Part shown: in pieces, positions 53,673-62,706 of the stretch
How the letters are laid out: the number at the start of each line of letters is the position of its first letter
Position numbering within the stretch: position 1 is the stretch's first letter
Assembly: GCA_963723165.1 (NCBI GenBank)
Contig: CAVRPP010000003.1
Coordinates: 248,001-312,000 of the forward strand
Reading direction: 5' to 3'
Length of the DNA: 64,000 nucleotides
Source of the DNA: UBA4744 sp963723165
GTDB taxonomy: Bacteria; Actinomycetota; Acidimicrobiia; Spongiisociales; UBA4744
The notes under the pieces: model-generated
What the model saw: the letters and a program-made list of their open reading frames with translations, nothing else
What the model was told of the DNA's origin: nothing
Databases searched by the model: none
Position numbers and translations under genes: made by a program

Positions 53673-54604
53673 CCACCACCACGACCGGGTCGCCGACAGT
53701 AGTCCTGCAGGGCGTCTCCCGCTGGTTCGGGCAGAAGGTGGCCGTTTCGGAGATCTCGGCCGAGTTCGGGGCCGGCGTGACCGGATTGCTCGGACCCAAT
53801 GGAGCGGGCAAAACGACGTTGCTGAGGGTTCTGACCGGGCTGATCCGTCCGTCCGAGGGCATCGTCTCCGTGTTTGGTCTTGATCCCCGATCCAACCACT
53901 CGGTGTACAGCCGGATCGCGCTGGTCCCGGAAGATGAGAACGTGTATGGCTTTCTCTCGGCCGCCGAGTTCGTCGTCCACAACGCCCGGCTGCAAAAGAT
54001 TCCCGATCCGGCCGGTGCTGCCCGACGAGCCCTGGAGATGGTAGATCTCGCCGACGTTGCGGAACGCAAACTGGCCGGTTTCAGCAAAGGAATGCGGCAA
54101 CGTGCCAAAGTGGCCGCCGCCCTGGTTCACAATCCTGAAATTGTCATCCTCGACGAACCACTCAATGGGACCGACCCCGTTCAACGGGCTCACCTGACCA
54201 GGATTTTCGTGGAGATGGGCCGTGAGGGCAGAACGGTGATCGTTTCCTCCCACGTCCTCCACGAGGTAGAACGAATGGCCGATCGAGTCATTGCCATGGT
54301 GGATGGTCGCCTGGCGGCCTCCGGCACCGTCCCCGCCCTCCGTGCGGCTATGTCCGACATACCACTGCAGATCAGGATCGATTGTGATCAGCCCCGCCGC
54401 CTGGCGGCCGCGTTGGTCGAACACGACTGGGTTGGAGGAATCAATGTTGAAGCGGGGACGCTCCACATCCGTTCCCTGGATGCCGAACAGCTTGGACGCT
54501 CCCTTCCCGGTCTGGCGAAAACCCTCGACATCAGAATGACCCGGGTCCACCCCGAAGATGAGTCTCTGGAGAGCGTCTTCCGCTACCTGGTGGAGGGTCG
54601 ATGA
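53669..54604 (+). CDS. ABC exporter ATP-binding protein
   Basis: A 311-residue ATPase: Walker A GPNGAGKTTL, VPEDENVYGFL, signature FSKGMRQRAKVAAAL, Walker B VILDEPLNGTDP (Asn-Gly-Thr in place of the common Ser-Gly-Leu), and VSSHVLHEVERMADRV. The C-terminal 80 residues are the usual extension. ATG 53669 overlaps the permease stop, and the next permease gene begins at 54601 (ATGA). Confidence 0.9.
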   Translation: MTTTTTGSPTVVLQGVSRWFGQKVAVSEISAEFGAGVTGLLGPNGAGKTTLLRVLTGLIRPSEGIVSVFGLDPRSNHSVYSRIALVPEDENVYGFLSAAEFVVHNARLQKIPDPAGAARRALEMVDLADVAERKLAGFSKGMRQRAKVAAALVHNPEIVILDEPLNGTDPVQRAHLTRIFVEMGREGRTVIVSSHVLHEVERMADRVIAMVDGRLAASGTVPALRAAMSDIPLQIRIDCDQPRRLAAALVEHDWVGGINVEAGTLHIRSLDAEQLGRSLPGLAKTLDIRMTRVHPEDESLESVFRYLVEGR

Positions 54605-55344
54605 ACGCCCAGTTGGCCATCATGAGAGTCACCCTCCGGCGCCTCATCACCCGCAAACGGATGATCGGCTTCATTCTGTTCGCATCCATACCCGCGATCG
54701 TCGTGCTCTTCGCCTCGACCGGCGACCGCAGCCCGGAACGTCTGGCCGACCTGTACCACAACACCACCTTTGCGATCCTGCTGGTGGTCGCCCTGCCCGT
54801 CATCGCTATCGTCAACGCCACCGGAGCCCTGGGCGACGAGCGGCGCTCCCACACAATGTCGTTCCTGGCTCTCAAACCGATTCCGCGATGGTCGATCGCT
54901 CTCGCCACCATGCTGGCTTCGGTGGGAGCCACCCTGTCCGTGGCGTTCGTCGCCGTCGGCCTTGGTTGGTTGGTCGCCGGTTCGGTTACTTCCGACTGGG
55001 GAATCGGTCGGGGCCCGGCGATGGCGGCCCTCGTCGCAGCCATCGGGTATGGAACCATTTTCGTGCCGATTGGTCTGCTCACCCGGCGGGCCACGGTTAT
55101 CGGCTTGGTCTATCTCTTCCTGTGGGAGTCCAGCTTCGCCAATGCGGTCGCAGCCCTGGCCCCGACTTCGCTGGGGCACATTGCTCTCCAGGCGTATACC
55201 GATCTGACTCCCGGCATGGATTTCGCTGATTCGCTCGGCACCCTGGAGCCGGACGCAGGTAAAGCGCTGCTCAAAGTGCTGGTAGTAGCTCTCGTGTCGC
55301 TTGCCTTCACCACGTGGGCATTGCGCAAACGGGATTTGGCGTAA
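54601..55344 (+). CDS. ABC-2-type permease
   Basis: A 247-residue protein with six membrane helices. LGDERRSHTMSFLALKPIPRWSIALA is the ABC-2 loop. It partners with the ATPase immediately upstream. The two ATPase/permease pairs in a row could form one heterodimeric exporter or two separate ones. Confidence 0.82.
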   Translation: MNAQLAIMRVTLRRLITRKRMIGFILFASIPAIVVLFASTGDRSPERLADLYHNTTFAILLVVALPVIAIVNATGALGDERRSHTMSFLALKPIPRWSIALATMLASVGATLSVAFVAVGLGWLVAGSVTSDWGIGRGPAMAALVAAIGYGTIFVPIGLLTRRATVIGLVYLFLWESSFANAVAALAPTSLGHIALQAYTDLTPGMDFADSLGTLEPDAGKALLKVLVVALVSLAFTTWALRKRDLA

Positions 55345-55519
55345 GCAGTTCACAGTTCCCTTTTGCCTCTTCCCCGTTGCCTTTTCCGGGCGCAGGCTTA
55401 GCCGAAGCCGGGTTGGGGGAGGTGTCGGGCCCGAGAGGGCTCGACGGAGGGGGGACCGTTCCCACCAGTCAAGATCACTCGAACGCTTGCTGATAGCCAT
55501 CTCCTAGCATTCAGACACG

Positions 55520-56944
55520 ATGACTTTCACCAAACGGCCCATCCGCATGTCACTGAAAGGCACCTTGGCCCGTCCGATCGGGTTGGTTGTGGGCGTCATC
55601 GTGTTTGCGCTCCCCTACCTGGTGGAGTTCGAGGGCCTGTCGGTGGCAGGGCATCGCATCTTCTCGGTGTTTCTGCTGGCGATTGTGCTGTGGGTCACCG
55701 AGGCCATCCCCCTGCATGCAACGGCGGCGCTGATCATCCTCCTCGAGATTCTGCTCATTAGTGACGCAGCGCTGTCGATTCCCGCCGGGTTCGAAGCCCC
55801 TTCCTACACAACCTTTTTCGCGGCCCTGGCCCATCCGGTCTTGATGTTGTTCCTCGGCGGGTTCTTCCTCGCCGATGGGGCCGCCAAGTTTCGGCTCGAT
55901 AAGAACATGGCCCGGGTTCTCCTCCGTCCCTTCGGCGACTCCCCGCAGCGGATCATGTTGGGGTTGATGCTGATTACTGCGGTGTTCTCCATGTTCATGA
56001 GCAACACGGCTACCACCGCCACCCTCCTGGCAGTCGTGTTGCCGGTCATCGCAACGCTGGACCCGGAGGACCGCCTCAGGACCGGGCTGGCGCTATCCAT
56101 CCCCGTCGCGGCCAATATCGGAGGGATCGGGACACCGGTCGGGACACCGCCCAACGCCATCGCCGTCGGATCGTTGGCCGACGCCGGCATCTCCATCAGC
56201 TTTGTGCAGTGGATGGTGATGGCCGTCCCCATGATGGTCGTCATCCTCCTGATTGCCTGGTACCTGCTGACCCGCATTTTTCCGGCCCAACAGAAGACCT
56301 TGCAGCTCAAGATCGAAGCAACCTTCGATACCTCGCTCCAGGCCAAGGTCTTCTACGCAACATTCGCTCTCACCGTCGGATTGTGGATGACGGAACCGCT
56401 GCACGGGATCAGTTCCTACATAGTCGGGTTCCTGCCGGTGGTCATCCTTCTTTCCACCAGGGTCTTTTCGACCCGCGACCTGCAATCGATCCAATGGCAT
56501 GTCTTATGGCTCGTCGCTGGAGGTATCGCCCTGGGCATCGGGGTCAATGCCTCAGGTCTGGATCTCTGGCTTGTCGGGCTGGTGAGCTGGGAGTCGATCG
56601 GACAGGCGTTAATGGTTCTGACCCTGGCAGTCGTTGCCCTCCTCCTCAGCACCTTCATTTCCAATAGCGCGGCGGCCAACCTCTTGATCCCGATCGGGTT
56701 GAGCCTTGCCCTTTCCGACGCCGTCGCCGCCGAACCGGGTCTCGCCGCTTTCTTCATCGCGATTGGCTCTTCGCTGGCAATGGCGCTCCCGGTCAGCACT
56801 CCGCCAAATGCGATCGCCTTCAGCACCGGCGCCGTGACCACCCGCGACATGGCCGTAGCCGGTTCGATCATCGGGGTCGTCGGACTCGTGCTCTATGTGT
56901 TTGTGGCCCCACTGCTCTGGGACTTCATGGGGGTGGGGTTGTGA
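55520..56944 (+). CDS. DASS/SLC13-family dicarboxylate or sulfate symporter
   Basis: A 474-residue protein with about 11 membrane segments. Both substrate/sodium motifs of the family are present: SNTATTATLLAVVLP near 157-171 and SNSAAANLLIPIGL near 380-393, each followed by TPPNAIA. The family imports succinate, malate, citrate or sulfate with sodium. The stop overlaps the start of a receiver/kinase gene (GTGA), suggesting that the two-component pair downstream senses or controls this transporter. Confidence 0.9.
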   Translation: MTFTKRPIRMSLKGTLARPIGLVVGVIVFALPYLVEFEGLSVAGHRIFSVFLLAIVLWVTEAIPLHATAALIILLEILLISDAALSIPAGFEAPSYTTFFAALAHPVLMLFLGGFFLADGAAKFRLDKNMARVLLRPFGDSPQRIMLGLMLITAVFSMFMSNTATTATLLAVVLPVIATLDPEDRLRTGLALSIPVAANIGGIGTPVGTPPNAIAVGSLADAGISISFVQWMVMAVPMMVVILLIAWYLLTRIFPAQQKTLQLKIEATFDTSLQAKVFYATFALTVGLWMTEPLHGISSYIVGFLPVVILLSTRVFSTRDLQSIQWHVLWLVAGGIALGIGVNASGLDLWLVGLVSWESIGQALMVLTLAVVALLLSTFISNSAAANLLIPIGLSLALSDAVAAEPGLAAFFIAIGSSLAMALPVSTPPNAIAFSTGAVTTRDMAVAGSIIGVVGLVLYVFVAPLLWDFMGVGL

Positions 56945-58939
56945 CCGCTTTCCTGATCGTCTGCGTCGACGGTGACCCGGATACGCGGGCTGCCCTGCAA
57001 GCCGACATAGGTCGCCTGGCGGGTGACCAGTTCGAGGTCGAGGCCTACCCCAACGGGGCAGTAGCGCTGGCGCGGCGTAGCGGAACTGCACGACTCTGAG
57101 CAGCTGATCCCGCTCATAGTCGCCGCCGACCATCTGCCGGACACCACCGGAATCGACTTGCTGATGGATGTACACCAACAAGCCCGGTTCCGTGGCACCC
57201 GCAAGATCCTGCTCAGCGCCGATCCGGCCATGAAAGATATCGGTCGGGCGATCGGTAAACGCGCCCTGGACGGGATGCTTCCTTTTCCATGGACCGAAGA
57301 GCACCTCGAGTCAATTCTGGACGCCTTGATCACCGAGTTCTTCATCGAACATGCACCTGAAGAACTCGATCGGATCCCGGAGGTGGTCGACGTGACGCTC
57401 TTGTCCGATGCCTTCTCGGCGGCGGAACGCAGAGCCCGTACCACCGATCGCCAGCTCCGCCGTCTGCAGAGGAGCTTCCTGAGCGACCGGGAACTACCCG
57501 ACGATGAGGTCGAGCGCCAACTCATTGCGGAACTCGACGCCGTCCTGGTGGACACAACCCGCGAGCACCTGCCGGCCGGCACACCCATCCTCCGCTCGGG
57601 CGATCAGGTGGACGGCATCCAGGTCCTCGTCGAGGGCAAGGTGACGCTGACCCGGCAGGTCGGTGGTCGGGAGGCCGTCTTCCACGCCGAAACGGCCGGC
57701 CGGATAATCGGCTTGCTGGCGGTAGCTCGCAACCGTCCCTCCTTCTTCAACGTGACGGCCGACACCGACGTGACACTGCTGCCGGTCTCCCTGGACGACC
57801 TGGACAACGCTCTTCAGTTGAGCCCCACACTGGCCATTCACCTGGTCACGGTGATGGTGCGTTCGATGGCGAGAAGGATGCTGCGAGGCGTTGATCAGCA
57901 GGTCCGAATCGATCAGTTGAACCGCGACCTGGCCACCGATCGCGACCGCCTGGCGGGTACTTTGCGAGAACTTGAGAACACCCAGGCGCACCTGGTTGAA
58001 ACGGAGAAGATGGCAACGCTCGGTCAACTGGTGGCCGGCATCGGCCACGAGCTCAACAATCCGGTTGCGGCCATCGGACGAGCAACAGAATTCTTGCGCG
58101 CCGATATCGAAGCGATCGCCGCAGGTCACCCCGACGGCACCAGGCTGCTGGCGATGGTCAATGCAGCCGAATCACGCTCACCGCTATCGACACGCGACGA
58201 ACGCCGTTTTCGCGCCGACCTCGCCGCAGAACTCGGCGACGACGCACTCGCCCGACGGCTGGTACGGATCGGCATCGTCTCCGGCGACGACTATCACGAC
58301 CTGGTCGGCGATTCCCCGGCCGCGCCGCAAGAGGCTCAGCTTGATCGCCTGGAGGTGTACCACCAGCTGGGTCTGTCGCTGCGCAACCTTCGATCCTCGG
58401 CGGGCCGCATCGCTGCGCTGGTGCAAAGCCTTCGCTCATACGCCCGGGCAGGCCGCGAAATGGCCACCAACCTCGACATCCACGCCTCACTAGAGGAGAC
58501 GTTGCTCCTCTTCGGACACGATCTGCGGGAAACCGAGGTACAACGCGAATACGGCGACCTCCCCGCCATCGACGGCTATCCAGGGCAGCTGAACCAGGTG
58601 TGGACCAACCTCATCTCCAACGCCATCCAGGCGATGGGCGGCTCCGGCACGCTAACCATCCGCACCGACAGTCTGGACCCTGAACACATCCGGGTGCGTT
58701 TGATCGATACCGGCCCTGGCATCGACCCCGACCACCTTGATCGTGTCTTCGACATGCATTTCACCACCCGGGAAGGACGGGTTGAGTTCGGGCTGGGTTT
58801 GGGTCTGCGTATCTGTCAAGACATCGTTGTCCGGCACCAAGGAACCATTGAAGTCGAGTCGCAGCCGGGTCGAACCTGCTTCACTGTCACTCTGCCCACC
58901 CGCCAACCCGGGGACCAAAACTACGGAGATCAGCCATGA
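56941..58939 (+). CDS. Receiver/cNMP-binding/histidine kinase, interrupted by a frameshift near its 5' end
   Basis: From GTG 56941 the frame reads FLIVCVDGDPDTRAALQADI and ends at a stop at 57097-57099. The next frame, open from 57065, continues VAELHDSEQLIPLIVAADHL and runs to 58939, so removing one base between 57065 and 57096 gives a single protein of about 665 residues. Parts in order: degenerate CheY-like receiver (1-125); cyclic-nucleotide-binding fold (about 220-320, LPAGTPILRSGDQVDGIQVLVEG); coiled coil; H-box GIGHELNNPVAAI with phospho-His; and HATPase (LISNAIQAMGGSG, DTGPGIDPDHL, GLGLGLRICQDIV). The receiver lacks the Lys, which is Phe. The receiver break could be an error or a real split gene. 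Confidence 0.72.
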
Positions 58940-59427
58940 ACCGAATCGCCATCCTGGTCATCGAAGACGAACCGGAGGTTCGGGAAGCCGTCGCTCGTGA
59001 CCTGGAGAGCTTTGCAGATCACTTCCAGATCGAACTAGCCGAGGATGTTGAAGACGCCCGGACCGTCATGGCCGAGTTGCAGTCGAGCGGGGACCGGGTG
59101 GGGCTGGCTCTGTGCGATCACCTGCTGCCCGGCGAGCGAGGGGTCGACTACCTCGTCGAACTCAACCAGAGCCCCGACACCCGGGCTATCCGCAAGGTAC
59201 TCATCACCGGCCAGGCGGGCCTCGAGGACACCGTCCGGGCTGTGAATGAAGCCGATCTCGACCATTACATCGCCAAACCTTGGTCCGTCGAGAACTTGCA
59301 TGAGGTGGTGAGAGACCAACTCACGGACTACGTGATCGAGAACGAAGACGACCTGCTTCCTTTCGTTTCCGTTCTGGACGGAGCCAGACTCATGGCAACA
59401 ATTGCCGACCGGGGATTCGACCGGTAG
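58936..59427 (+). CDS. Response regulator receiver protein
   Basis: A 163-residue single receiver domain: acidic pair Glu10-Asp11 (IEDE), phosphoacceptor Asp61 (ALCDHLLPG), Thr91 (LITGQ) and Lys114 (YIAKPW). There is no DNA-binding output domain; a tail of 45 residues follows (DYVIENEDDLLPF). It overlaps the kinase by ATGA and is its obvious partner. It probably acts through protein contacts. Signalling may go to the transporter upstream, which is inference from position. Confidence 0.88.
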   Translation: MNRIAILVIEDEPEVREAVARDLESFADHFQIELAEDVEDARTVMAELQSSGDRVGLALCDHLLPGERGVDYLVELNQSPDTRAIRKVLITGQAGLEDTVRAVNEADLDHYIAKPWSVENLHEVVRDQLTDYVIENEDDLLPFVSVLDGARLMATIADRGFDR

Positions 59428-59536
59428 GCGATGCAGCGAGTAACGGTATCCCGATACGGCCGGATTGGACTATTCGGCCGGATAGCTCTCCCTCCGGTGC
59501 TAACTTGCCCGCGACGACAGAGAGGAGGCGAAAAGC

Positions 59537-59593
59537 ATGATTGTTCAAGGCTCAACAAGCACCATTCGTCTCCCGGGGCTCGCCCGTTTCTGA
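59537..59593 (+). CDS. Possible 18-residue leader peptide upstream of rsgA
   Basis: ATG at 59537 is preceded by GAGGAG at 9 bases, one of the best ribosome sites in the region, and opens MIVQGSTSTIRLPGLARF before a stop at 59591. It ends 39 bases before the rsgA TTG. An imperfect inverted repeat around CGGCCGGATT lies at about 59458-59482. It could be a leader that affects rsgA translation, or chance. Confidence 0.3.
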   Translation: MIVQGSTSTIRLPGLARF

Positions 59594-59632
59594 TCGGCAC
59601 GAGCACCCGGCCCATCAAGGGAGTGCTCCCAA

Positions 59633-60736
59633 TTGACCACATCGGATAATCGTCCCCGCTCAGCTCTGAGCGGCCTGGCCTCCTTTGGGTGGAACGAGCG
59701 GGTGGCGCAACTCATCACCAAGTTCCCGGACCGGATCCCGGCCCGGGTCGTGCGGGTCGATCGAATCCGCTACCGGGTAGCCACCGCCCATGGAATCACA
59801 GACGCCTACGCGGGACCACACGACAAGGGCTCCGAATCCGGCGCTCCCGCCACCGGGGACTGGGTCGGGCTATCCGTAGGAACCGATCAGCGGGCGTACG
59901 TTGCCGCCATCCTGCCCCGCTCTTCGGCGATAAAGCGGCTCGATCCCTCGATGGCGGGCTCTCGACCGCAGGAACAGGTCCTGGTCGCCAACCTGGACGT
60001 TGTGTTTGTGGTCCATGCCCTCGACCGTCCAACGCAGCTGTCACGACTCGAACGAACTTTGGTGATGGCCTGGGACAGCGGTGCGACGCCGGTGCTGGTG
60101 CTCACCAAGGCCGATCTGTTGAAGGGCGGACCGCACGGCAAGGCGTTCACAGAAGTCGTGGATGAAGTCCGGCAGATCGCTCCCGGGGTCGAAGTGATGG
60201 CGGTCAGCAACGTCACGGGTCTGGGCCTCGATGGGCTCCTCGAGCTGATGGCGCCCGGGACCACCGGAGCGTTTGTCGGCGAATCCGGAAGCGGCAAGTC
60301 AACTCTGATCAACAACCTGCTCAACGAACAACTGCAGGCCACCGGGCCTACCCGCAGCCGCGACGGCAAAGGCCGCCACACCACTTCTTCCCGAGAGCTG
60401 GCGGTGATCCCGGGTGGTGGAGTACTCATCGATACGCCGGGCCTGCGAGCGATCGGTCTCTGGAGTGGCAGGGAGGGGCTCACCAGCGCCTTCCCTGATA
60501 TCGAGAACTTTGCCGCCCACTGCCAGTTTGCCGACTGTCGCCATGATGAGGAGCCGGGGTGCGCGGTGCATGCAGCTGTCGACCGCAACGACCTCGACCG
60601 GCGCCGTCTCGACAGCTACCGCAAAATGGAAACCGAAGTCGACCAACAGGAGAGCAGGCGCAAGGTCGCCAAGAACCGCAAGGGTAAGAAGGACGACGGC
60701 CAGCAGCCGAAGCGCAATCAGTCAGACTCACGCTGA
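59633..60736 (+). CDS. rsgA: Ribosome biogenesis GTPase RsgA
   Basis: A 367-residue circularly permuted GTPase. An OB domain (ARVVRVDRIRYRVATAHGITD) is followed by LTKADLL (G4), Walker A GESGSGKSTLINNL (G1), GRHTTSS (G2), DTPGLRAIGLW (G3) and a C-terminal zinc site CQFADCRHDEEPGCAV. It helps mature the 30S subunit. The start is TTG 59633, and the open frame before it has no good start. Confidence 0.92.
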   Translation: MTTSDNRPRSALSGLASFGWNERVAQLITKFPDRIPARVVRVDRIRYRVATAHGITDAYAGPHDKGSESGAPATGDWVGLSVGTDQRAYVAAILPRSSAIKRLDPSMAGSRPQEQVLVANLDVVFVVHALDRPTQLSRLERTLVMAWDSGATPVLVLTKADLLKGGPHGKAFTEVVDEVRQIAPGVEVMAVSNVTGLGLDGLLELMAPGTTGAFVGESGSGKSTLINNLLNEQLQATGPTRSRDGKGRHTTSSRELAVIPGGGVLIDTPGLRAIGLWSGREGLTSAFPDIENFAAHCQFADCRHDEEPGCAVHAAVDRNDLDRRRLDSYRKMETEVDQQESRRKVAKNRKGKKDDGQQPKRNQSDSR

Positions 60737-60794
60737 GGAGCAAGGCAACACAAACCCGTCAGCACCGGCCATCAACAGCGTAAGGACCTGTGGC

Positions 60795-61211
60795 TCAGGC
60801 CGGCGGATAGACCCCGGCAGCCTTGGACTCTTCGGTCTGCCAGAAGAGTTCGGACACCTCGCCGATGAGGTCAACGAGTTGTTGAGAAACTGCCGGATCC
60901 ATCGACTTCTTGGCCTCACTGGCCTGCTTGAGAGTCTTCCAGAACAGGTCGTGCAGCCCCGGAAAAGCCTCCAGGTGGTGGGGCTTGAAGAAGTCGGTCC
61001 ACAACACGGACAAGTGATGCTTGACCAGCTCCGCCCGCTCTTCTTTGATCAGGATGCACCGGTCGCGAAATACCGGATCCTCAGAGGCGGCGTACTTGGC
61101 GCACGCGTTCAGAACGGATTTGGCCTCGATCATCGCCTGGGCGGGATCGTAGACACCGCAGAAGAGATCGCAATGGGCGTGTGCGACGCGGGACGGCCTG
61201 AAGAGACCCAT
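60795..61211 (-). CDS. sodN: Nickel superoxide dismutase with atypical hook (Pro5 to Phe)
   Basis: A 138-residue precursor. A 12-residue propeptide (MGLFRPSRVAHA) precedes the mature N-terminus His-Cys-Asp-Leu-Phe-Cys-Gly-Val-Tyr, the nickel hook. His1, Cys2, Asp3, Cys6 and Tyr9 of the mature chain are present, but Pro5 of the standard HCxxPCGxY motif is Phe. The remainder is the helical bundle (AQAMIEAKSVLNACAKYA, LFWKTLKQASEA). It dismutates superoxide in the cytoplasm. AGGAGG precedes the ATG by 7 bases. It faces the maturation protease gene across 74 bases. Confidence 0.92.
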   Translation of the reverse strand: MGLFRPSRVAHAHCDLFCGVYDPAQAMIEAKSVLNACAKYAASEDPVFRDRCILIKEERAELVKHHLSVLWTDFFKPHHLEAFPGLHDLFWKTLKQASEAKKSMDPAVSQQLVDLIGEVSELFWQTEESKAAGVYPPA

Positions 61212-61227
61212 GAATGTACCTCCTGAA

Positions 61228-61257
61228 AGAGTGTTTCCTCCTGCGACGATACACTCT
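61228..61257. promoter_or_regulatory. Inverted repeat between sodN and sodX
   Basis: AGAGTGT (61228-61234) and ACACTCT (61251-61257) are exact reverse complements separated by 16 bases, centred in the 74-base divergent region. A plus-strand TACACT (61250-61255) is a possible -10 for sodX. It may be an operator for a nickel- or redox-responsive regulator of the Nur/Fur type, which is inference. Confidence 0.45.
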
Positions 61258-61285
61258 GGAGAGCACTACCGAAGAGGAGCAAACA

Positions 61286-61786
61286 GTGTCGGCTCGGTCG
61301 GCCAGACTTCTCGCCCTGGCTGTCGCAGGTGCCGCCGGAATGATCGTCCGGGCTCTCTATGGCCGCCTGGGGCGATTCGAGATCTCTGAGGCATCCATGT
61401 CGCCCACCCTTCTCGCCGGTGATTACGTGTTAACCGATCGTTCGCAGCGTCCTCCCTACCGTGGCGACATCGTGGTATTCGAGCATCCAGAACGTCCTTC
61501 CTTCTATCTGGTCAAACGAGTCGTCGGCCTGCCCGGCGAGCGGCTGACGATCGATTCCGGCCGGGTGCTGGTCGATGGGACTCCCCTGTCTGAACCCTGG
61601 ACTTCCGAGGAAACGGGCCCGGACGGGGTATGGGAGCTGGGCGAAAACGAAGCCTTTGTGCTCGGGGATGCCCGCTGGTTGTCCTCCGGAGATAGTCGCG
61701 AGATCGGGCCACTGCCCGCCCATCGTCTGACCATGAAGATCGTTTTCCGCTATTGGCCGCTCGACCGGTTTGGCCCCGTGCGCTGA
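61286..61786 (+). CDS. sodX: Ni-SOD maturation protease (S26 signal-peptidase family, SodX)
   Basis: A 166-residue protein with one N-terminal membrane segment, then SMSPTLLAGDYVL with catalytic Ser37 and VKRVVGLPGERL with Lys77. GDARWLSSGDSREIGPLP is the S26 box. It lacks the extended domain of ordinary signal peptidase I. Beside sodN it is very probably the enzyme that removes the SodN propeptide to expose the His1 needed for nickel. The GTG start at 61286 follows GAGGAG at 7 bases. Confidence 0.88.
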   Translation: MSARSARLLALAVAGAAGMIVRALYGRLGRFEISEASMSPTLLAGDYVLTDRSQRPPYRGDIVVFEHPERPSFYLVKRVVGLPGERLTIDSGRVLVDGTPLSEPWTSEETGPDGVWELGENEAFVLGDARWLSSGDSREIGPLPAHRLTMKIVFRYWPLDRFGPVR

Positions 61787-61838
61787 GTCCGGAGCCGGCT
61801 GGACGTAACTTCCTGCATCCACCACAATCACCACCACA

Positions 61839-62651
61839 ATGAGTCCCCTTCAGAAAAGAATCGTCGCGATCATGGCCTCCGTCACCGGGCTGGTCTTCAT
61901 CGCCGTCGTAATCGCTTCCTCGGGCGGCTCCGACGAACCCACGGCCGCCAACGAAACGACGGCTGGCGCGGATGCCGCGACTACCTCCACATCCGTGCCG
62001 ACGACAACCTCATCGACCACGGCTTCGACCACAACGGAAACGACCTCTCCAAATACAACCACCACCACGACGAGCACGACGAGCACGACGACTACTACCA
62101 CCACGGCGGTGCCACCGACGATCGTCCTGCGCGGCGACGGCTTGGGTTTCACCACGCCCGCGAGCGAGACTATGACCATGGCGGCCTTCGGGTCGGAAGC
62201 CGAGACCGCCCTGCGAGCCATCAGTGAAGCCCTCGGATCTCCCGATGAGGATTCGGGCTGGATACCCAGCTTCTCCGGTTTTGGTACATGCCCGGGAGAA
62301 GAAGTTCGCGGGATTCGCTGGGCCACCCTGTGGGCTTTGATGACCGACGGATCAACGGAATGGCGCAACGATGGGGTTCCGCACTTCTTCTCCTATCTCA
62401 ATTCCGTTTTCTACGACGACTCACAATCGCTTGGCCTCCTCACCGAGGAGATGGTGGGTCTCGGTGATACGGTCAAGGATCTCAAGGACGCCTACGGCAA
62501 GAGCGTTGAGATCACCTATGAAGAGTTCATCGACGGCTACCTGTTCACCATCGACGTGCCGGCGCCGGGGCGGCTGTGGGGAGGGTTGACCGGCGACAAG
62601 AAAGATGACCTCATCACCGCAATCGACGGCGGCCAGGGCTGCGGCGAGTAA
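61839..62651 (+). CDS. Membrane-anchored protein with Thr-rich linker, unknown
   Basis: A 270-residue protein. A membrane segment at about 8-27 (VAIMASVTGLVFIAVVIAS) is followed by a Ser/Thr-rich linker of about 55 residues (about 38-92), then a globular domain of about 180 residues (VLRGDGLGFTTPASETMTMAAF, CPGEEVRGIRWATLWAL, YLFTIDVPAP) with a late C (GQGCGE). The linker is encoded by near-tandem ACC/ACG/AGC triplets around 62060-62105. The globular domain is not recognised. It is likely extracytoplasmic. Confidence 0.62.
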   Translation: MSPLQKRIVAIMASVTGLVFIAVVIASSGGSDEPTAANETTAGADAATTSTSVPTTTSSTTASTTTETTSPNTTTTTTSTTSTTTTTTTAVPPTIVLRGDGLGFTTPASETMTMAAFGSEAETALRAISEALGSPDEDSGWIPSFSGFGTCPGEEVRGIRWATLWALMTDGSTEWRNDGVPHFFSYLNSVFYDDSQSLGLLTEEMVGLGDTVKDLKDAYGKSVEITYEEFIDGYLFTIDVPAPGRLWGGLTGDKKDDLITAIDGGQGCGE

Positions 62652-62706
62652 TTGATCTTCCAAACTGAGGGTTACCGGAACCGGCGCCGGCGCCTATCAT
62701 TTGGAC

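Noticed and set aside
62060..62105. Mini-satellite of ACC/ACG/AGC triplets
   Set aside because: It is the coding sequence of a Thr-rich linker in a membrane-anchored protein; the same occurs in the lipoprotein hydrolase at 28.07-28.15 kb.
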